Shown here piece after piece: positions 7,021-13,241 of a stretch of DNA of 20,802 nucleotides (the first letter of the stretch is position 1; each line of letters opens with the position of its first letter). Below the pieces are notes generated by a model. That model saw only the letters and a program-made list of their open reading frames with translations, was not told where the DNA came from and did no database searches. A program made the translations under genes and the position numbers. The stretch is from a virus, in the IMG/VR virus record IMGVR_UViG_3300032006_001551, positions 1 to 20,802 of that record; one strand, given 5' to 3'.

Positions 7021-8710
7021 GTTCGTCTTCCCTCCTTTGTTGGCGTCTCCACGCCAGTGACATGAGAGGCGGCCCCTGCGTCTCTCGTTCTGGTTTCTGG
7101 ATGCTCCTGTGGAGTAACTTCGAGCAGAGAGCATCTGCAATGACTACGTCTCCATGATTGTCTCCCCTGTCACTTGGGTCAATCGAGTTTGCAGAGCCGC
7201 CGTGTTCGATCTTCCCGTTGGGGGAGTAGACGAACTCGGACGCCTGACGAATCGCCCTTTCGGACGGGTTGATAAACTTCTTCGAGACAAGCGCGTTGCG
7301 GTAGTCGTTCAGCAAGTCCTTCTTGCCGTCTCCGGTTGAAAACCAGCCGGGCTTGTCTGTCTGCCGCTTCTTGATGCTCCTGTCGTCGGTCATATAGTAG
7401 ACGTTCCCAAACCTCAAGTCGTCGACGACAGTTTTTCCAAACGTACGCCCCGGACCAGTCGCCTCCCAGATCAGGTGAGCGGGACGCCCGCCCGGACCTG
7501 AGAACATATTGCACACCGCCACCGCCAGCTCGGCGAACCGGTTTGCGGAGAGCTGGTTGGTGCAAAGCTCTGCCACCTTCTCTCCGGACATCCTGTCCCC
7601 CACGGAGATGGCGGAGTCTGATGCTCCAGTGCCTTGGGACACATCGCACCCCACAACGTAGTCGCGGTCGGAGGGAGGGCTTCCGCCCTCATCCAGATGG
7701 CACCACACCCGGAGATCACCAACACTATCCTCGGAGAACTCCCCTGTGCCATCCGGGCTGACGATCATCGTTCCAGTGTGCTTTGGCTCAAGCCCGAATG
7801 CGGTGACGAGATCGTCGAGGATTTCCGGAGGGAAGAAGGGGTAGTTACTACCGAGGTAATCAATATCGAGCTGGGTGGCGATCTCCACGGGGTGGGCGCG
7901 ACGAAGGCATTCTCCGTCGTACCAAGGGGAGCGGGGCTTCCCCTTCTCATCCTGATACAGGCCTTCGCCCTTCTCCGGATGGAGTGGCCAGTGAAGCCTG
8001 AGCCTAGGCGTCCCCTTCTCTCTTTGAGCGTAGAAAGCGTTTGCAGTGCCGCATGGGGTGCTGTTGAAGATTCGACAGTTTGAGGTGTCTGCGGTAGCTG
8101 AAAGAGTGTCCCACCCACCTCCGTCGAAAGCCGCGAACTCGTCGATGAGCATTGCCCCACGCCTGCCGCCACGTCCGATGTTGTCGTTCGTGGACTCGCC
8201 TTCGATCTTTGAACCGTTGTCCAAGTTGATGAGCTTGAGCTTGTTGCGAGTCATGGCGGGACGCATCCATGCAGGTATCCCTTTCATGAGGAAGTCGATG
8301 TGGCCAAAGAGGGAGTCGGCAGAGCCGTCCACGAGGCTCTCTTTACGAGAGACCATGAGGTACGACTGCATGGGGCGGAACAGCCAGCCCCAGAAGAACA
8401 GGGTGAGGCACATCCATGATGCACCCATGTCTCGCGACTTCTCAATGAGGATGTCGCTGCCCTTGAAGTCCTCACCGCTCTCCTTCTTGTGAGGGAGGGA
8501 TTCTTCGAGGCAGAGAAGGGCGTTGTCTTGGAACCCGTAGGTGATGAAAGGGATCTTCGGGTTCGGCTTGCGGGGGTCATACGTCCAGCAGAACGCATTG
8601 ATGAAGTAGAGGATGTCCCGCTCGCAGGCCTGCCACACCAAGTTCCTCAGTTCGGGATCACTCCCCGTCTTCTCCAGAATCTCCTTCCGGAACAGCAGGT
8701 TCGCCTCCAT
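6998..8710 (-). CDS. terL: Large terminase subunit (DNA-packaging ATPase/nuclease)
   Basis: The 570-residue product packages DNA: an N-terminal ATPase motor plus a C-terminal RNase H-fold headful/cos nuclease. Visible motifs from the ATG at 8710: a degenerate Walker A KSRDMGASW (91-99), Walker B MLIDE (187-191), coupling motif STPCGT (217-222), then the nuclease acids D356 in VVGCDVSQG, E416 in LIWEATGPG, and D521/D526 in NHGDVVIADAL. An in-frame ATG at 8785 would add 25 residues, but those are the out-of-frame shadow of the upstream gene and the family normally starts near LLFRKEILEK, so 8710 is preferred even though its GAAGGAG is adjacent to the start. The gene overlaps the upstream gene by 53 nt. 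Very confident. Confidence 0.95.
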   Translation of the reverse strand: MEANLLFRKEILEKTGSDPELRNLVWQACERDILYFINAFCWTYDPRKPNPKIPFITYGFQDNALLCLEESLPHKKESGEDFKGSDILIEKSRDMGASWMCLTLFFWGWLFRPMQSYLMVSRKESLVDGSADSLFGHIDFLMKGIPAWMRPAMTRNKLKLINLDNGSKIEGESTNDNIGRGGRRGAMLIDEFAAFDGGGWDTLSATADTSNCRIFNSTPCGTANAFYAQREKGTPRLRLHWPLHPEKGEGLYQDEKGKPRSPWYDGECLRRAHPVEIATQLDIDYLGSNYPFFPPEILDDLVTAFGLEPKHTGTMIVSPDGTGEFSEDSVGDLRVWCHLDEGGSPPSDRDYVVGCDVSQGTGASDSAISVGDRMSGEKVAELCTNQLSANRFAELAVAVCNMFSGPGGRPAHLIWEATGPGRTFGKTVVDDLRFGNVYYMTDDRSIKKRQTDKPGWFSTGDGKKDLLNDYRNALVSKKFINPSERAIRQASEFVYSPNGKIEHGGSANSIDPSDRGDNHGDVVIADALCSKLLHRSIQKPERETQGPPLMSLAWRRQQRREDEREYFEIW

Positions 8711-9215
8711 CTCCTTCGGAACTTGGGAGTACAGTGGTGAGGGCGTTGAGCATCTTGGCGATTTCACCGGCTGACTTGGAGGCATCTCTCGCGTACTCCT
8801 TCAGAACCTTGTCTTCGTCCTGCGTGCGTCCCACCATCCGCATCCACTCGACGTAGAAGCTCTTGGGGTCGCTGCGGGAGAACTGGAGCAGACCCCAAGC
8901 TCCACACGAGGGAGCCTCGGTGGCACTGCACTCGGGGTTCGCAATGTTGTCGTACACCCACTGGTAGTCTTCCCTCAGAGTGGAAGACTTGCCCTTGAAC
9001 ACGTCTGGAGAAAGTTCCGGCCCCGGAGCCTCAGGCCCGGAGGGAGGAGCTGCCGGTGAGGCTACCTTGGGGCCGGAACCGAACTCTGACGTGGCGATGA
9101 CGTAAGCCTCGGACTTTGAGTGGCCCTCAGACTCAAGCTGCGCCCTTCGCCGCTTGAACTCCTTGAACCGCCCCTCTCTCTTGAGGGTTTCGGCAATCGA
9201 CTCAGATGATGTCAT
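8658..9215 (-). CDS. Possible small terminase subunit
   Basis: The 185-residue product is upstream of TerL and overlaps its start by 53 nt. The N-terminus (1-45) is a charged helix (ESIAETLKREGRFKEFKRRRAQLESEGHSKSEAY) that could form the helix-turn-helix of a small terminase. A Pro/Gly/Ala-rich linker (about 50-75) follows, then a helical oligomerisation-like region with YQWVYDNIANP... and WGLLQFSRSDPKSFYVEWMR, and an acidic Gly/Glu/Asp-rich tail (155-185). Position and layout (DNA-binding head, central helices, acidic tail) match TerS, which recognises the packaging site. No family-diagnostic motif is visible and the sequence is divergent. A structural accessory protein is the alternative. 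Confidence 0.55.
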   Translation of the reverse strand: MTSSESIAETLKREGRFKEFKRRRAQLESEGHSKSEAYVIATSEFGSGPKVASPAAPPSGPEAPGPELSPDVFKGKSSTLREDYQWVYDNIANPECSATEAPSCGAWGLLQFSRSDPKSFYVEWMRMVGRTQDEDKVLKEYARDASKSAGEIAKMLNALTTVLPSSEGDGGEPAVPEGDSGEDGE

Positions 9216-9216
9216 C

Positions 9217-9285
9217 CTAGTACTCCGAGATCAGGATCATCAGGCCAAAGGCGACCAGTCCAGATGCCGCAAAGATCAATATCAC
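9217..9285 (-). CDS. 22-residue single-membrane-helix peptide
   Basis: A GTG at 9285 overlaps the protease stop codon (GTGA) and sits 7 nt after GAGG. The frame ends with TAG one base before the ATG of the next gene. The 22 residues are almost entirely one hydrophobic helix (ILIFAASGLVAFGLMILI, ending SEY), with small residues Ala, Ser and Gly spaced for helix packing. It exactly fills the space between two genes, so it is probably translated, but nothing except the start signal and fit supports it. A holin-like, anti-holin or regulatory membrane peptide is possible. Confidence 0.45.
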   Translation of the reverse strand: MILIFAASGLVAFGLMILISEY

Positions 9286-10076
9286 TTGGCGTCCTCAATC
9301 GGAAGGTTCTTCCAAGGCTCGGCTCCGGGCATCTTGATGGTCTCGTCCATCGCCCAGTCCACCTTGACCTTTCTTGACCAGTCACGCATTCGCCGGACAG
9401 GCACGTACAGCGAGAAGCCTTCTCCCGCTCCACGGACCAGCATGCCGACGTACTTGCCTGTGGCGGCCTCGTAGATGCCCCCTCCAGAGCTTCCGGGGAA
9501 GGACGTGGCGTTTGTCTGGTCATAGATCGTCTTGTTGATGAGGCGGCCTCTTTGACTCACGATTCCGTCCGTCAGGCTGTTGCTGCCCAGTTCCCCGAGC
9601 AGGGAGCCGACGTGGTAGAGCTTCGTCCCCAGTTGCGGCGGCTTCTCAGACTTATAGAACTTCGTGCCCTCGGCGAACTGCCCCTTCGCCCTCACTCGCA
9701 GCAGGGCCAAGTCCTGTCCGTGGTCGGCATCAGAATACTTGATGACTTCAGCATCCAGCTCGTAGCGGCCCACCGTGCGGCCATCCTCGACCAAGACCTT
9801 CACAACCTTGGCATCCTCGAACTCCACGACCGTCTTCGTTGCCCCCGTCTTGGCGTCCACAGCCCTTCGCTCTTTCCGGAGTCCCGCCACAACGTGGGCT
9901 GCCGTCCAAACGAAGCTGTGCTTCTCCCTCTTGAAGATGACCCCGCTGCCTTCCGAGAAGCCCGCCTTGATCGTGACGGAGATGTTCTGGAGGTGGGGTA
10001 CAATCTCTGGCTCAGCGGCTGCCGCCGGGCTTGCGAAGATTAGAGCTAGTGTGGCCGCTTGGAGTGTCTTTACCAT
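9282..10076 (-). CDS. Secreted trypsin-like serine protease 1
   Basis: From the ATG at 10076 (ribosome binding site GAGGACAAGAAAG) the product has 264 residues. An N-terminal signal peptide (residues 1-21: basic MVK, hydrophobic core, Ala-Ala-Ala-Ala cleavage region) predicts export. The body is a chymotrypsin-fold domain: catalytic H61 in WTAAHVV, D122 in GQDLALL and nucleophile S197 in PGSSGGG, with the usual Gly-x-Ser-Gly-Gly surroundings. This matches S1-family, HtrA-like proteases but lacks an obvious PDZ domain. Forty extra residues encoded upstream of 10076 look like shadow and were excluded. It lies at the head of the morphogenesis operon, overlapping the membrane protein gene by 65 nt. 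Target unknown: envelope degradation for entry or lysis, or prohead processing, are inferences. Export argues for the former. Confidence 0.85.
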   Translation of the reverse strand: MVKTLQAATLALIFASPAAAAEPEIVPHLQNISVTIKAGFSEGSGVIFKREKHSFVWTAAHVVAGLRKERRAVDAKTGATKTVVEFEDAKVVKVLVEDGRTVGRYELDAEVIKYSDADHGQDLALLRVRAKGQFAEGTKFYKSEKPPQLGTKLYHVGSLLGELGSNSLTDGIVSQRGRLINKTIYDQTNATSFPGSSGGGIYEAATGKYVGMLVRGAGEGFSLYVPVRRMRDWSRKVKVDWAMDETIKMPGAEPWKNLPIEDAK

Positions 10077-10320
10077 CTTTCTTGTCCTCAGACGTGATTG
10101 CCTCGATGATGTCCTCCCGGCGTGCCAATTGCTCACAGTGCAGACACCAGACAACACAGCCTGAAGTAAGAGCCGCCGTAATAACAACCAACGCACTCAG
10201 GATAAACGTCCCGTTACCGTATGAACATATCACCGCTCCGGAGATCAAGGCAACAGCCACACAGGACATGATCGCAATGCCACACAGGCACATCAGGAAA
10301 CGTCGGATCAACCTGCCCAT
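10012..10320 (-). CDS. Two-helix membrane protein, holin candidate
   Basis: The start is an ATG at 10320 with a weak TTAGGG-type signal. The product is 102 residues. Two hydrophobic stretches at about 6-30 (IRRFLMCLCGIAIMSCVAVALI) and about 37-60 (FILSALVVITAALTSGCVVWC) are separated by a short polar turn, then follows a charged Glu/Lys/Asp/Ser-rich C-terminus (about 66-102). A basic N-terminus with two membrane spans and a charged tail is a common class II holin shape. It is first in the leftward operon and overlaps the protease gene. The holin call is based on topology and context only. A small membrane-associated accessory protein is equally possible. Five Cys residues are unusual for a holin. 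Confidence 0.5.
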   Translation of the reverse strand: MGRLIRRFLMCLCGIAIMSCVAVALISGAVICSYGNGTFILSALVVITAALTSGCVVWCLHCEQLARREDIIEAITSEDKKDGKDTPSGHTSSNLRKPGGSR

Positions 10321-10459
10321 ACCTAACCCTAAATTTTGAGAGTGGGACTCCGACCGACTATATACGACCGGGGGGTCCGGTTCCATTTCGGCGTAGCCGT
10401 GAGCGGGGGATAAGAGAACTACGCGCGCCCAGAAGACCGGGGGGGTGGGTTCGTTTTTT

Positions 10460-10487
10460 GAAATATTCACTACACGATGTTTGACAA
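10460..10487 (-). promoter_or_regulatory. Candidate leftward sigma-70-like promoter
   Basis: On the minus strand TTGTCA (10487-10482) is followed, 16 nt later, by TATTTC (10465-10460). It would drive the membrane protein, protease and terminase genes about 140 nt downstream. The -10 box is poor. A TATATAGT stretch nearer the gene (about 10360-10368) is an alternative -10. Weak call. Confidence 0.25.
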
Positions 10488-10500
10488 CCGGTCCCACACA

Positions 10501-10529
10501 CGACAGCAGCAGCAAGCTTACTGCTGTCG
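10501..10529. repeat. Perfect 9-bp stem-loop in the control region
   Basis: CGACAGCAG (10501-10509) and CTGCTGTCG (10521-10529) are perfect inverted repeats with an 11-nt loop and no T-tract on either side. It may be an operator or an RNA structure in one of the two leaders. Confidence 0.55.
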
Positions 10530-10724
10530 CTTAGGCTCATTGACCGCTTGTTAAGCTCGTGTGTGTGCGTGTGCGTGGGGGATTGTAAGGAGATGAGTTA
10601 GCTCAGGGCTCTCATGAGCGTGTATCACGCAGGGCAACACACCAGACAGACTGTTGCCAGATTGACAATCCTCCCAATTGCCAGCTTTTCTCGCGTTTCC
10701 CGTCCTCCCAGCCCAGCGTAATGC

Positions 10725-10753
10725 TAAAGATTACTCTTGTCTAGTCCGATGAA
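10725..10753 (+). promoter_or_regulatory. Sigma-28-type promoter P1
   Basis: TAAAG (10725-10729) and CCGATGAA (10746-10753) are separated by 16 nt. This matches the FliA/SigD consensus (TAAAGTTT-N11-GCCGATAA, SigD spacing allowing 1-2 nt variation), with GC before TAAAG. It lies 47 nt before the ATG of the first plus-strand gene. Four further copies with the same 16-nt spacing are listed below. Confidence 0.65.
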
Positions 10754-10799
10754 TGGGTGAGCAGTGGGATAACCTCGCTGCATTACTAGGAGGATTGTG

Positions 10800-10997
10800 A
10801 TGTTCTACGATACCCTGATTGCATTCTTGCCGGAGATTTGTGCTTGGGTGACCGGTGGATTCTTGGGTTCGTCGTTGATGTACATCTATATGGATGTGAA
10901 GCTTGTGGAAGCTAGACGACACCTCTCAACACTGGATCGCATGTACAATGAACTGAAGACAGGCTACCTAAGGGTGCAAAAGAACCAACAGAACTGA
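10800..10997 (+). CDS. Small membrane protein (65 aa)
   Basis: The start is an ATG at 10800, after AGGAGG and a 6-nt spacer that contains a GTG. The 65-residue protein has a hydrophobic N-terminal half (FYDTLIAFLPEICAWVTGGFLGSSLMYIYM) with one long or two short membrane spans, followed by a charged helical tail (DVKLVEARRHLSTLDRMYNELKTGYLRVQ). No conserved domain is recognised. It is the only gene of its transcription unit: promoter P1 precedes it and a perfect terminator ends it. Such lone small membrane proteins in phages often interfere with host processes or superinfection; that is only a possibility here. Confidence 0.7.
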   Translation: MFYDTLIAFLPEICAWVTGGFLGSSLMYIYMDVKLVEARRHLSTLDRMYNELKTGYLRVQKNQQN

Positions 10998-11002
10998 CCA
11001 AT

Positions 11003-11047
11003 AAAAGGGTGATTAGCGTGCAATTGCATGCTTTTCACCCTTTTTTT
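11003..11047 (+). terminator. Intrinsic terminator after the 65-aa membrane protein
   Basis: AAAAGGGTGA (11003-11012) pairs with TCACCCTTTT (11035-11044), with a self-complementary TGCAATTGCA in the loop, and runs into seven T residues (11041-11047). Confidence 0.85.
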
Positions 11048-11059
11048 ATGCGCTGTGGG

Positions 11060-11088
11060 TAAAGTTTGTCCCTTCTCGTTCCGATGAA
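11060..11088 (+). promoter_or_regulatory. Sigma-28-type promoter P2
   Basis: TAAAGTTT (11060-11067), with CCGATGAA at 11081-11088, and 16 nt between TAAAG and CCGAT. This is the best match to the FliA -35 (TAAAGTTT complete). It begins 12 nt after the T-tract of the previous terminator. It drives the coiled-coil gene 44 nt downstream. Confidence 0.7.
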
Positions 11089-11131
11089 GGGGTAGAACGA
11101 ACGCTGTTTATGTCTTTTTGAAAGGGATGAC

Positions 11132-11602
11132 ATGGATTTTTTGGCAATGTTTAGTTTGGAACAAGTCCAAGGCATGCTCTCAGTTGTTGTCATGCTTGGC
11201 CTGTTCTGCGGCGTCTGGAAGCTGTTCAACATGGCTGTTGAGCGACTCGATGAGTGGTTCTTCAACCGACCTTATGCTCGCACTCAGATGACCAAAGCTC
11301 TGGCTGGTGATCGACAGCTACTCGCAAATGCTAAGGCAGAGAACGAGAAGCTGAAGAAAGCCCTAAAGAACAAGGTCGACAAGAACGAGTATAATCAGCA
11401 GAAGGATGCCAAAGCGCGGGCACAAGCAAAGGTGACACACTTAGAAAAGGATGTCAAAGGGCTAGAGTCCAAGCTAAGGAGCGCTGAGGAGGAGAACTAC
11501 AGGCTGAAGACTCAGCTTGACGTTCTCCACGGTAGTTCTTACCGACCTCAAACTGTTCACAGTAGCCAGCGTGCCTCAAGTGGGGGCATTCAAAGCTTCT
11601 AG
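11132..11602 (+). CDS. Membrane-anchored coiled-coil protein (156 aa)
   Basis: The start is an ATG at 11132 after AAAGGGATGAC. The 156 residues begin with a hydrophobic segment (about 11-36, VQGMLSVVVMLGLFCGVWKLF) and continue with a long charged helix (about 55-135), rich in Lys, Glu, Ala and Gln with heptad-like spacing of Leu, ending with a short Ser/Gln/His tail. The topology is single-pass with a cytosolic coiled coil. No enzymatic motif is present. It is the sole gene of a P2 unit. Candidate roles are membrane-localised inhibition of a host complex or organisation of phage assembly at the membrane. The family is not recognised. Confidence 0.75.
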   Translation: MDFLAMFSLEQVQGMLSVVVMLGLFCGVWKLFNMAVERLDEWFFNRPYARTQMTKALAGDRQLLANAKAENEKLKKALKNKVDKNEYNQQKDAKARAQAKVTHLEKDVKGLESKLRSAEEENYRLKTQLDVLHGSSYRPQTVHSSQRASSGGIQSF

Positions 11603-11620
11603 GACTGTGAGTGTCGGTGG

Positions 11621-11654
11621 AAAAGCCCGCTGACCTCGGTTGGCGGGCTTTTTT
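11621..11654 (+). terminator. Intrinsic terminator after the coiled-coil gene
   Basis: AAAAGCCCGC (11621-11630) and GCGGGC (11643-11648), followed by six T residues, pair perfectly around a 12-nt loop. Confidence 0.85.
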
Positions 11655-11708
11655 CGTTAACAAACAAAGAACAGGGGGGTCACACCCTTACCTTCAAGGA
11701 GGTACGCA

Positions 11709-11918
11709 ATGTTTACATTGTGTCTGGCTGCTTCTGCGGCACTGTTCTTCTCCCTCTCGCTGTACTTCGAACAGAAGTGCAGGCGACTAACTCGGGAGCT
11801 GGAGTCCGCCTGTCACAGGGCGGTAGTCTGGCAACGGAGTATGGTCGCAGCGAGACGGGGGAAGGATCTGCCGTACAGGTTGACCCAAGAGGTCATCGAG
11901 AAGATAGCCAAGGAGTGA
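11709..11918 (+). CDS. Small membrane protein (69 aa)
   Basis: The start is an ATG at 11709 after AAGGAGG and a 6-nt spacer. The first 19 residues (FTLCLAASAALFFSLSLYF) are hydrophobic, then a charged region (EQKCRRLTRELESACHRAVVWQRSMVAARRGKD) with two Cys follows and an acidic end with EKIAKE. It could be a single-span membrane protein; an uncleaved signal anchor is likely because no cleavage site is evident. No sigma-28-type promoter lies in the 55 nt upstream, unlike the neighbouring units, so it may depend on read-through of the preceding terminator or on an unrecognised promoter. Function unknown. Confidence 0.7.
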   Translation: MFTLCLAASAALFFSLSLYFEQKCRRLTRELESACHRAVVWQRSMVAARRGKDLPYRLTQEVIEKIAKE

Positions 11919-11922
11919 CCCG

Positions 11923-11957
11923 AAGGCCTGCCAGCTTATGCTGGTGGGCCTTTTTTT
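11923..11957 (+). terminator. Intrinsic terminator after the 69-aa gene
   Basis: Stem AAGGCC plus GCCAGC pairs with GCTGG plus GGCC (11923-11950) with a TTAT loop and one internal mismatch, followed by seven T residues (11951-11957). Confidence 0.8.
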
Positions 11958-11969
11958 ATGCACGCACGC

Positions 11970-11998
11970 TAAAGAAGTGGCGTGGTTAGCCCGATGTA
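11970..11998 (+). promoter_or_regulatory. Sigma-28-type promoter P3
   Basis: TAAAG (11970-11974), 16 nt, CCGATGTA (11991-11998). It begins 12 nt after the terminator T-tract, in the same geometry as P2, and precedes the 132-residue gene by 52 nt. Confidence 0.65.
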
Positions 11999-12050
11999 CT
12001 TGTAACGCGGGGCATTGAGACCCTGCAAGACAATAGGAGAATGTTTGATT

Positions 12051-12449
12051 ATGGCTATGCACCTAATCGTGTACGTTGTCGAGAAGGCTGGGTATGACCC
12101 CATCCAAAAGTGCAAGATGACCATCGAGGGTGACTTCGTCGGCGCCAAGTGCTTGGTGAGGCGGTCACTCGGGTACGCCTTGAACACAACAGACATCGAC
12201 CTCGAAAACACAATCGAACGGTTCTTTGAACACAACATGACTCTCACAGAACTCAGGTCAATGCAACAAGCATGCCATGAGATCTCAGAGTCAGTTGAAG
12301 CGGAGGCTGTAAGCGCCTTTGAGAGAATCAAGACACTCGAAAGGGTGTTTGAAAATCGGCTGAACAAGATCAGGGAAAGGAGTGGCACTGCGGCCTTGTC
12401 GCGTGCCACGACAAGACTTTCCACGGATGACCAGCCGGAGAGCTTCTGA
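12051..12449 (+). CDS. Hypothetical protein (132 aa), predicted soluble
   Basis: The ATG at 12051 is chosen over an upstream in-frame start at 12015 because promoter P3 would place that start too close to the transcription start and it lacks a ribosome binding site; AGGAGA lies 11 nt before 12051. The product has a beta-strand-like N-terminus (HLIVYVVEKAGYD), KCKMTIEGDFVGAKCL, then long helices (about 60-120) with FERIKTLERVFENRLNKIRERS. There are three Cys and no membrane segment. The fold resembles nothing I recognise. It is the only gene of the P3 unit and ends before a strong terminator. Function unknown. Confidence 0.7.
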   Translation: MAMHLIVYVVEKAGYDPIQKCKMTIEGDFVGAKCLVRRSLGYALNTTDIDLENTIERFFEHNMTLTELRSMQQACHEISESVEAEAVSAFERIKTLERVFENRLNKIRERSGTAALSRATTRLSTDDQPESF

Positions 12450-12480
12450 GGGCCTATCAGGGGCCTTCAAAGCCCTCCTG

Positions 12481-12523
12481 AGACCCAGATGGTGGTGCAA
12501 TGCCACTGTCTGGGTCTTTTTTT
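12481..12523 (+). terminator. Intrinsic terminator after the 132-aa gene
   Basis: AGACCCAGA (12481-12489) pairs with TCTGGGTCT (12509-12517), with an internal hairpin of TGGTG and CCAC, followed by a run of T residues to 12523. Confidence 0.85.
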
Positions 12524-12578
12524 ATGGGCTATGAGGCGTGCGAAGCATGCTCTGAAGGCACTGAGGGGGTAATTCAGA

Positions 12579-12611
12579 GCTAAAAATACACTCTTGAAGT
12601 CTATTTTTGGC
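12579..12611. repeat. 10-bp hairpin between terminator and promoter P4
   Basis: GCTAAAAATA (12579-12588) pairs with TATTTTTGGC (12602-12611), with one G.U pair, around a 13-nt loop. It lies in the 97-nt spacer that distinguishes this cassette from the compact ones. No T-tract follows, so it is not an ordinary terminator; it could be an operator. Confidence 0.4.
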
Positions 12612-12620
12612 ACATACGGC

Positions 12621-12649
12621 TAAAGATCTCGTCTGCATGGACCGATAAA
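12621..12649 (+). promoter_or_regulatory. Sigma-28-type promoter P4
   Basis: TAAAG (12621-12625), 16 nt, CCGATAAAG (12642-12650). The -10 box CCGATAA is a full match to the FliA consensus. It precedes the 125-residue gene by 51 nt. Confidence 0.7.
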
Positions 12650-12700
12650 GAGTGTAGATGGGAACGATGGATTCCCTAGACCTGTTTGGAGGACAAGAAG

Positions 12701-13078
12701 ATGCCACGTTTTGACAATCTGCCCGTTGGAGACGACGGGGGACCAGACAAGCCAGACGACACCAACCCCCCGAGCGATAGCTTAGGGGACACGGACGAAT
12801 GGCTCAAGAGTCTGTTCGCGGAGATGTCGGACGAAGATATCGACAGAATGACTCCAACCATGACTGCTGAGGAGGAGCTGAATAAGGCTGAGGTTCTTTA
12901 CGAGAAGGGTTTTTTGACCGAGTTTGAACTCAATCAGAAGAAGGATGTTATCGCGAAGGTGATAAAGCTTCGCGAGATGAAATACATCGACGATGATGAG
13001 TACCAACACGCGATACACAACAACGGATTCTTCCGTGCCTGTGAAATACCCAAGCCGGAGGAACTGAGGCGGAAATAG
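12701..13078 (+). CDS. Acidic hypothetical protein (125 aa)
   Basis: The start is an ATG at 12701, after GGAGG and ACAAGAAG. The first 45 residues are rich in Asp, Pro and Gly and look disordered (FDNLPVGDDGGPDKPDDTNPPSDS), followed by helices with EWLKSLFAEMSDEDIDRMTPTMTAEEELNKAEVLYEKG and a C-terminal region (DDDEYQHAIHNNGFF). The pI will be very low. Acidic DNA-mimic or protein-inhibitor roles are common for such phage proteins, but there is no motif to say so here. It is the only gene of the P4 unit, ended by a perfect 13-bp terminator. Confidence 0.7.
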   Translation: MPRFDNLPVGDDGGPDKPDDTNPPSDSLGDTDEWLKSLFAEMSDEDIDRMTPTMTAEEELNKAEVLYEKGFLTEFELNQKKDVIAKVIKLREMKYIDDDEYQHAIHNNGFFRACEIPKPEELRRK

Positions 13079-13100
13079 CCACTCCAAGGCGACCGAAAGA

Positions 13101-13139
13101 GGCGTTGCATAAGGCAATACTTATGCAACGCCTTTTTTT
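13101..13139 (+). terminator. Strong intrinsic terminator after the acidic gene
   Basis: GGCGTTGCATAAG and CTTATGCAACGCC form a perfect 13-bp stem around a 6-nt loop (13101-13132), followed by seven T residues (13133-13139). Confidence 0.9.
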
Positions 13140-13152
13140 ATGCGCTGACGGC

Positions 13153-13181
13153 TAAAGTTCCGGGCCACAAGGCCCGATGAA
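13153..13181 (+). promoter_or_regulatory. Sigma-28-type promoter P5
   Basis: TAAAG (13153-13157), 16 nt, CCGATGAA (13174-13181), followed by GGGGTAGAA as in P2. It begins 13 nt after the terminator T-tract. It drives the next two genes. Confidence 0.7.
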
Positions 13182-13241
13182 GGGGTAGAAGGACGGCCAC
13201 TGTGGCTGTCCATAACCGGTCTAGACAGAAAGGTATTTCAG

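Larger units (their letters stand above)
10321..10799. promoter_or_regulatory. Divergent control region, no gene seen
   Basis: This is 479 nt between the leftward morphogenesis operon and the rightward small-gene block, without convincing coding sequence. It contains a GC-rich ACCGG...CCGGT inverted repeat and an A-T-rich TATATA at about 10360-10385, a leftward sigma-70-like promoter candidate (10460-10487), a perfect 9-bp stem-loop at 10501-10529, a GT-rich run (10558-10580), and the first TAAAG-N16-CCGAT promoter (10725-10753). It is a plausible place for a replication or packaging origin, but no iteron array or other origin hallmark was found. Confidence 0.5.

Noticed and set aside
7021-7140. 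N-terminal extension of the 66-residue gene
   Set aside because: It overlaps TerL deeply and an excellent ribosome binding site precedes the GTG at 7020.
12528-12584. Short plus-strand frame after the terminator T-run (19 residues)
   Set aside because: It lies inside an intergenic regulatory spacer with no ribosome binding site; the in-frame ATG after the T-run is shared by the other cassettes where it gives 2-4 codons only.
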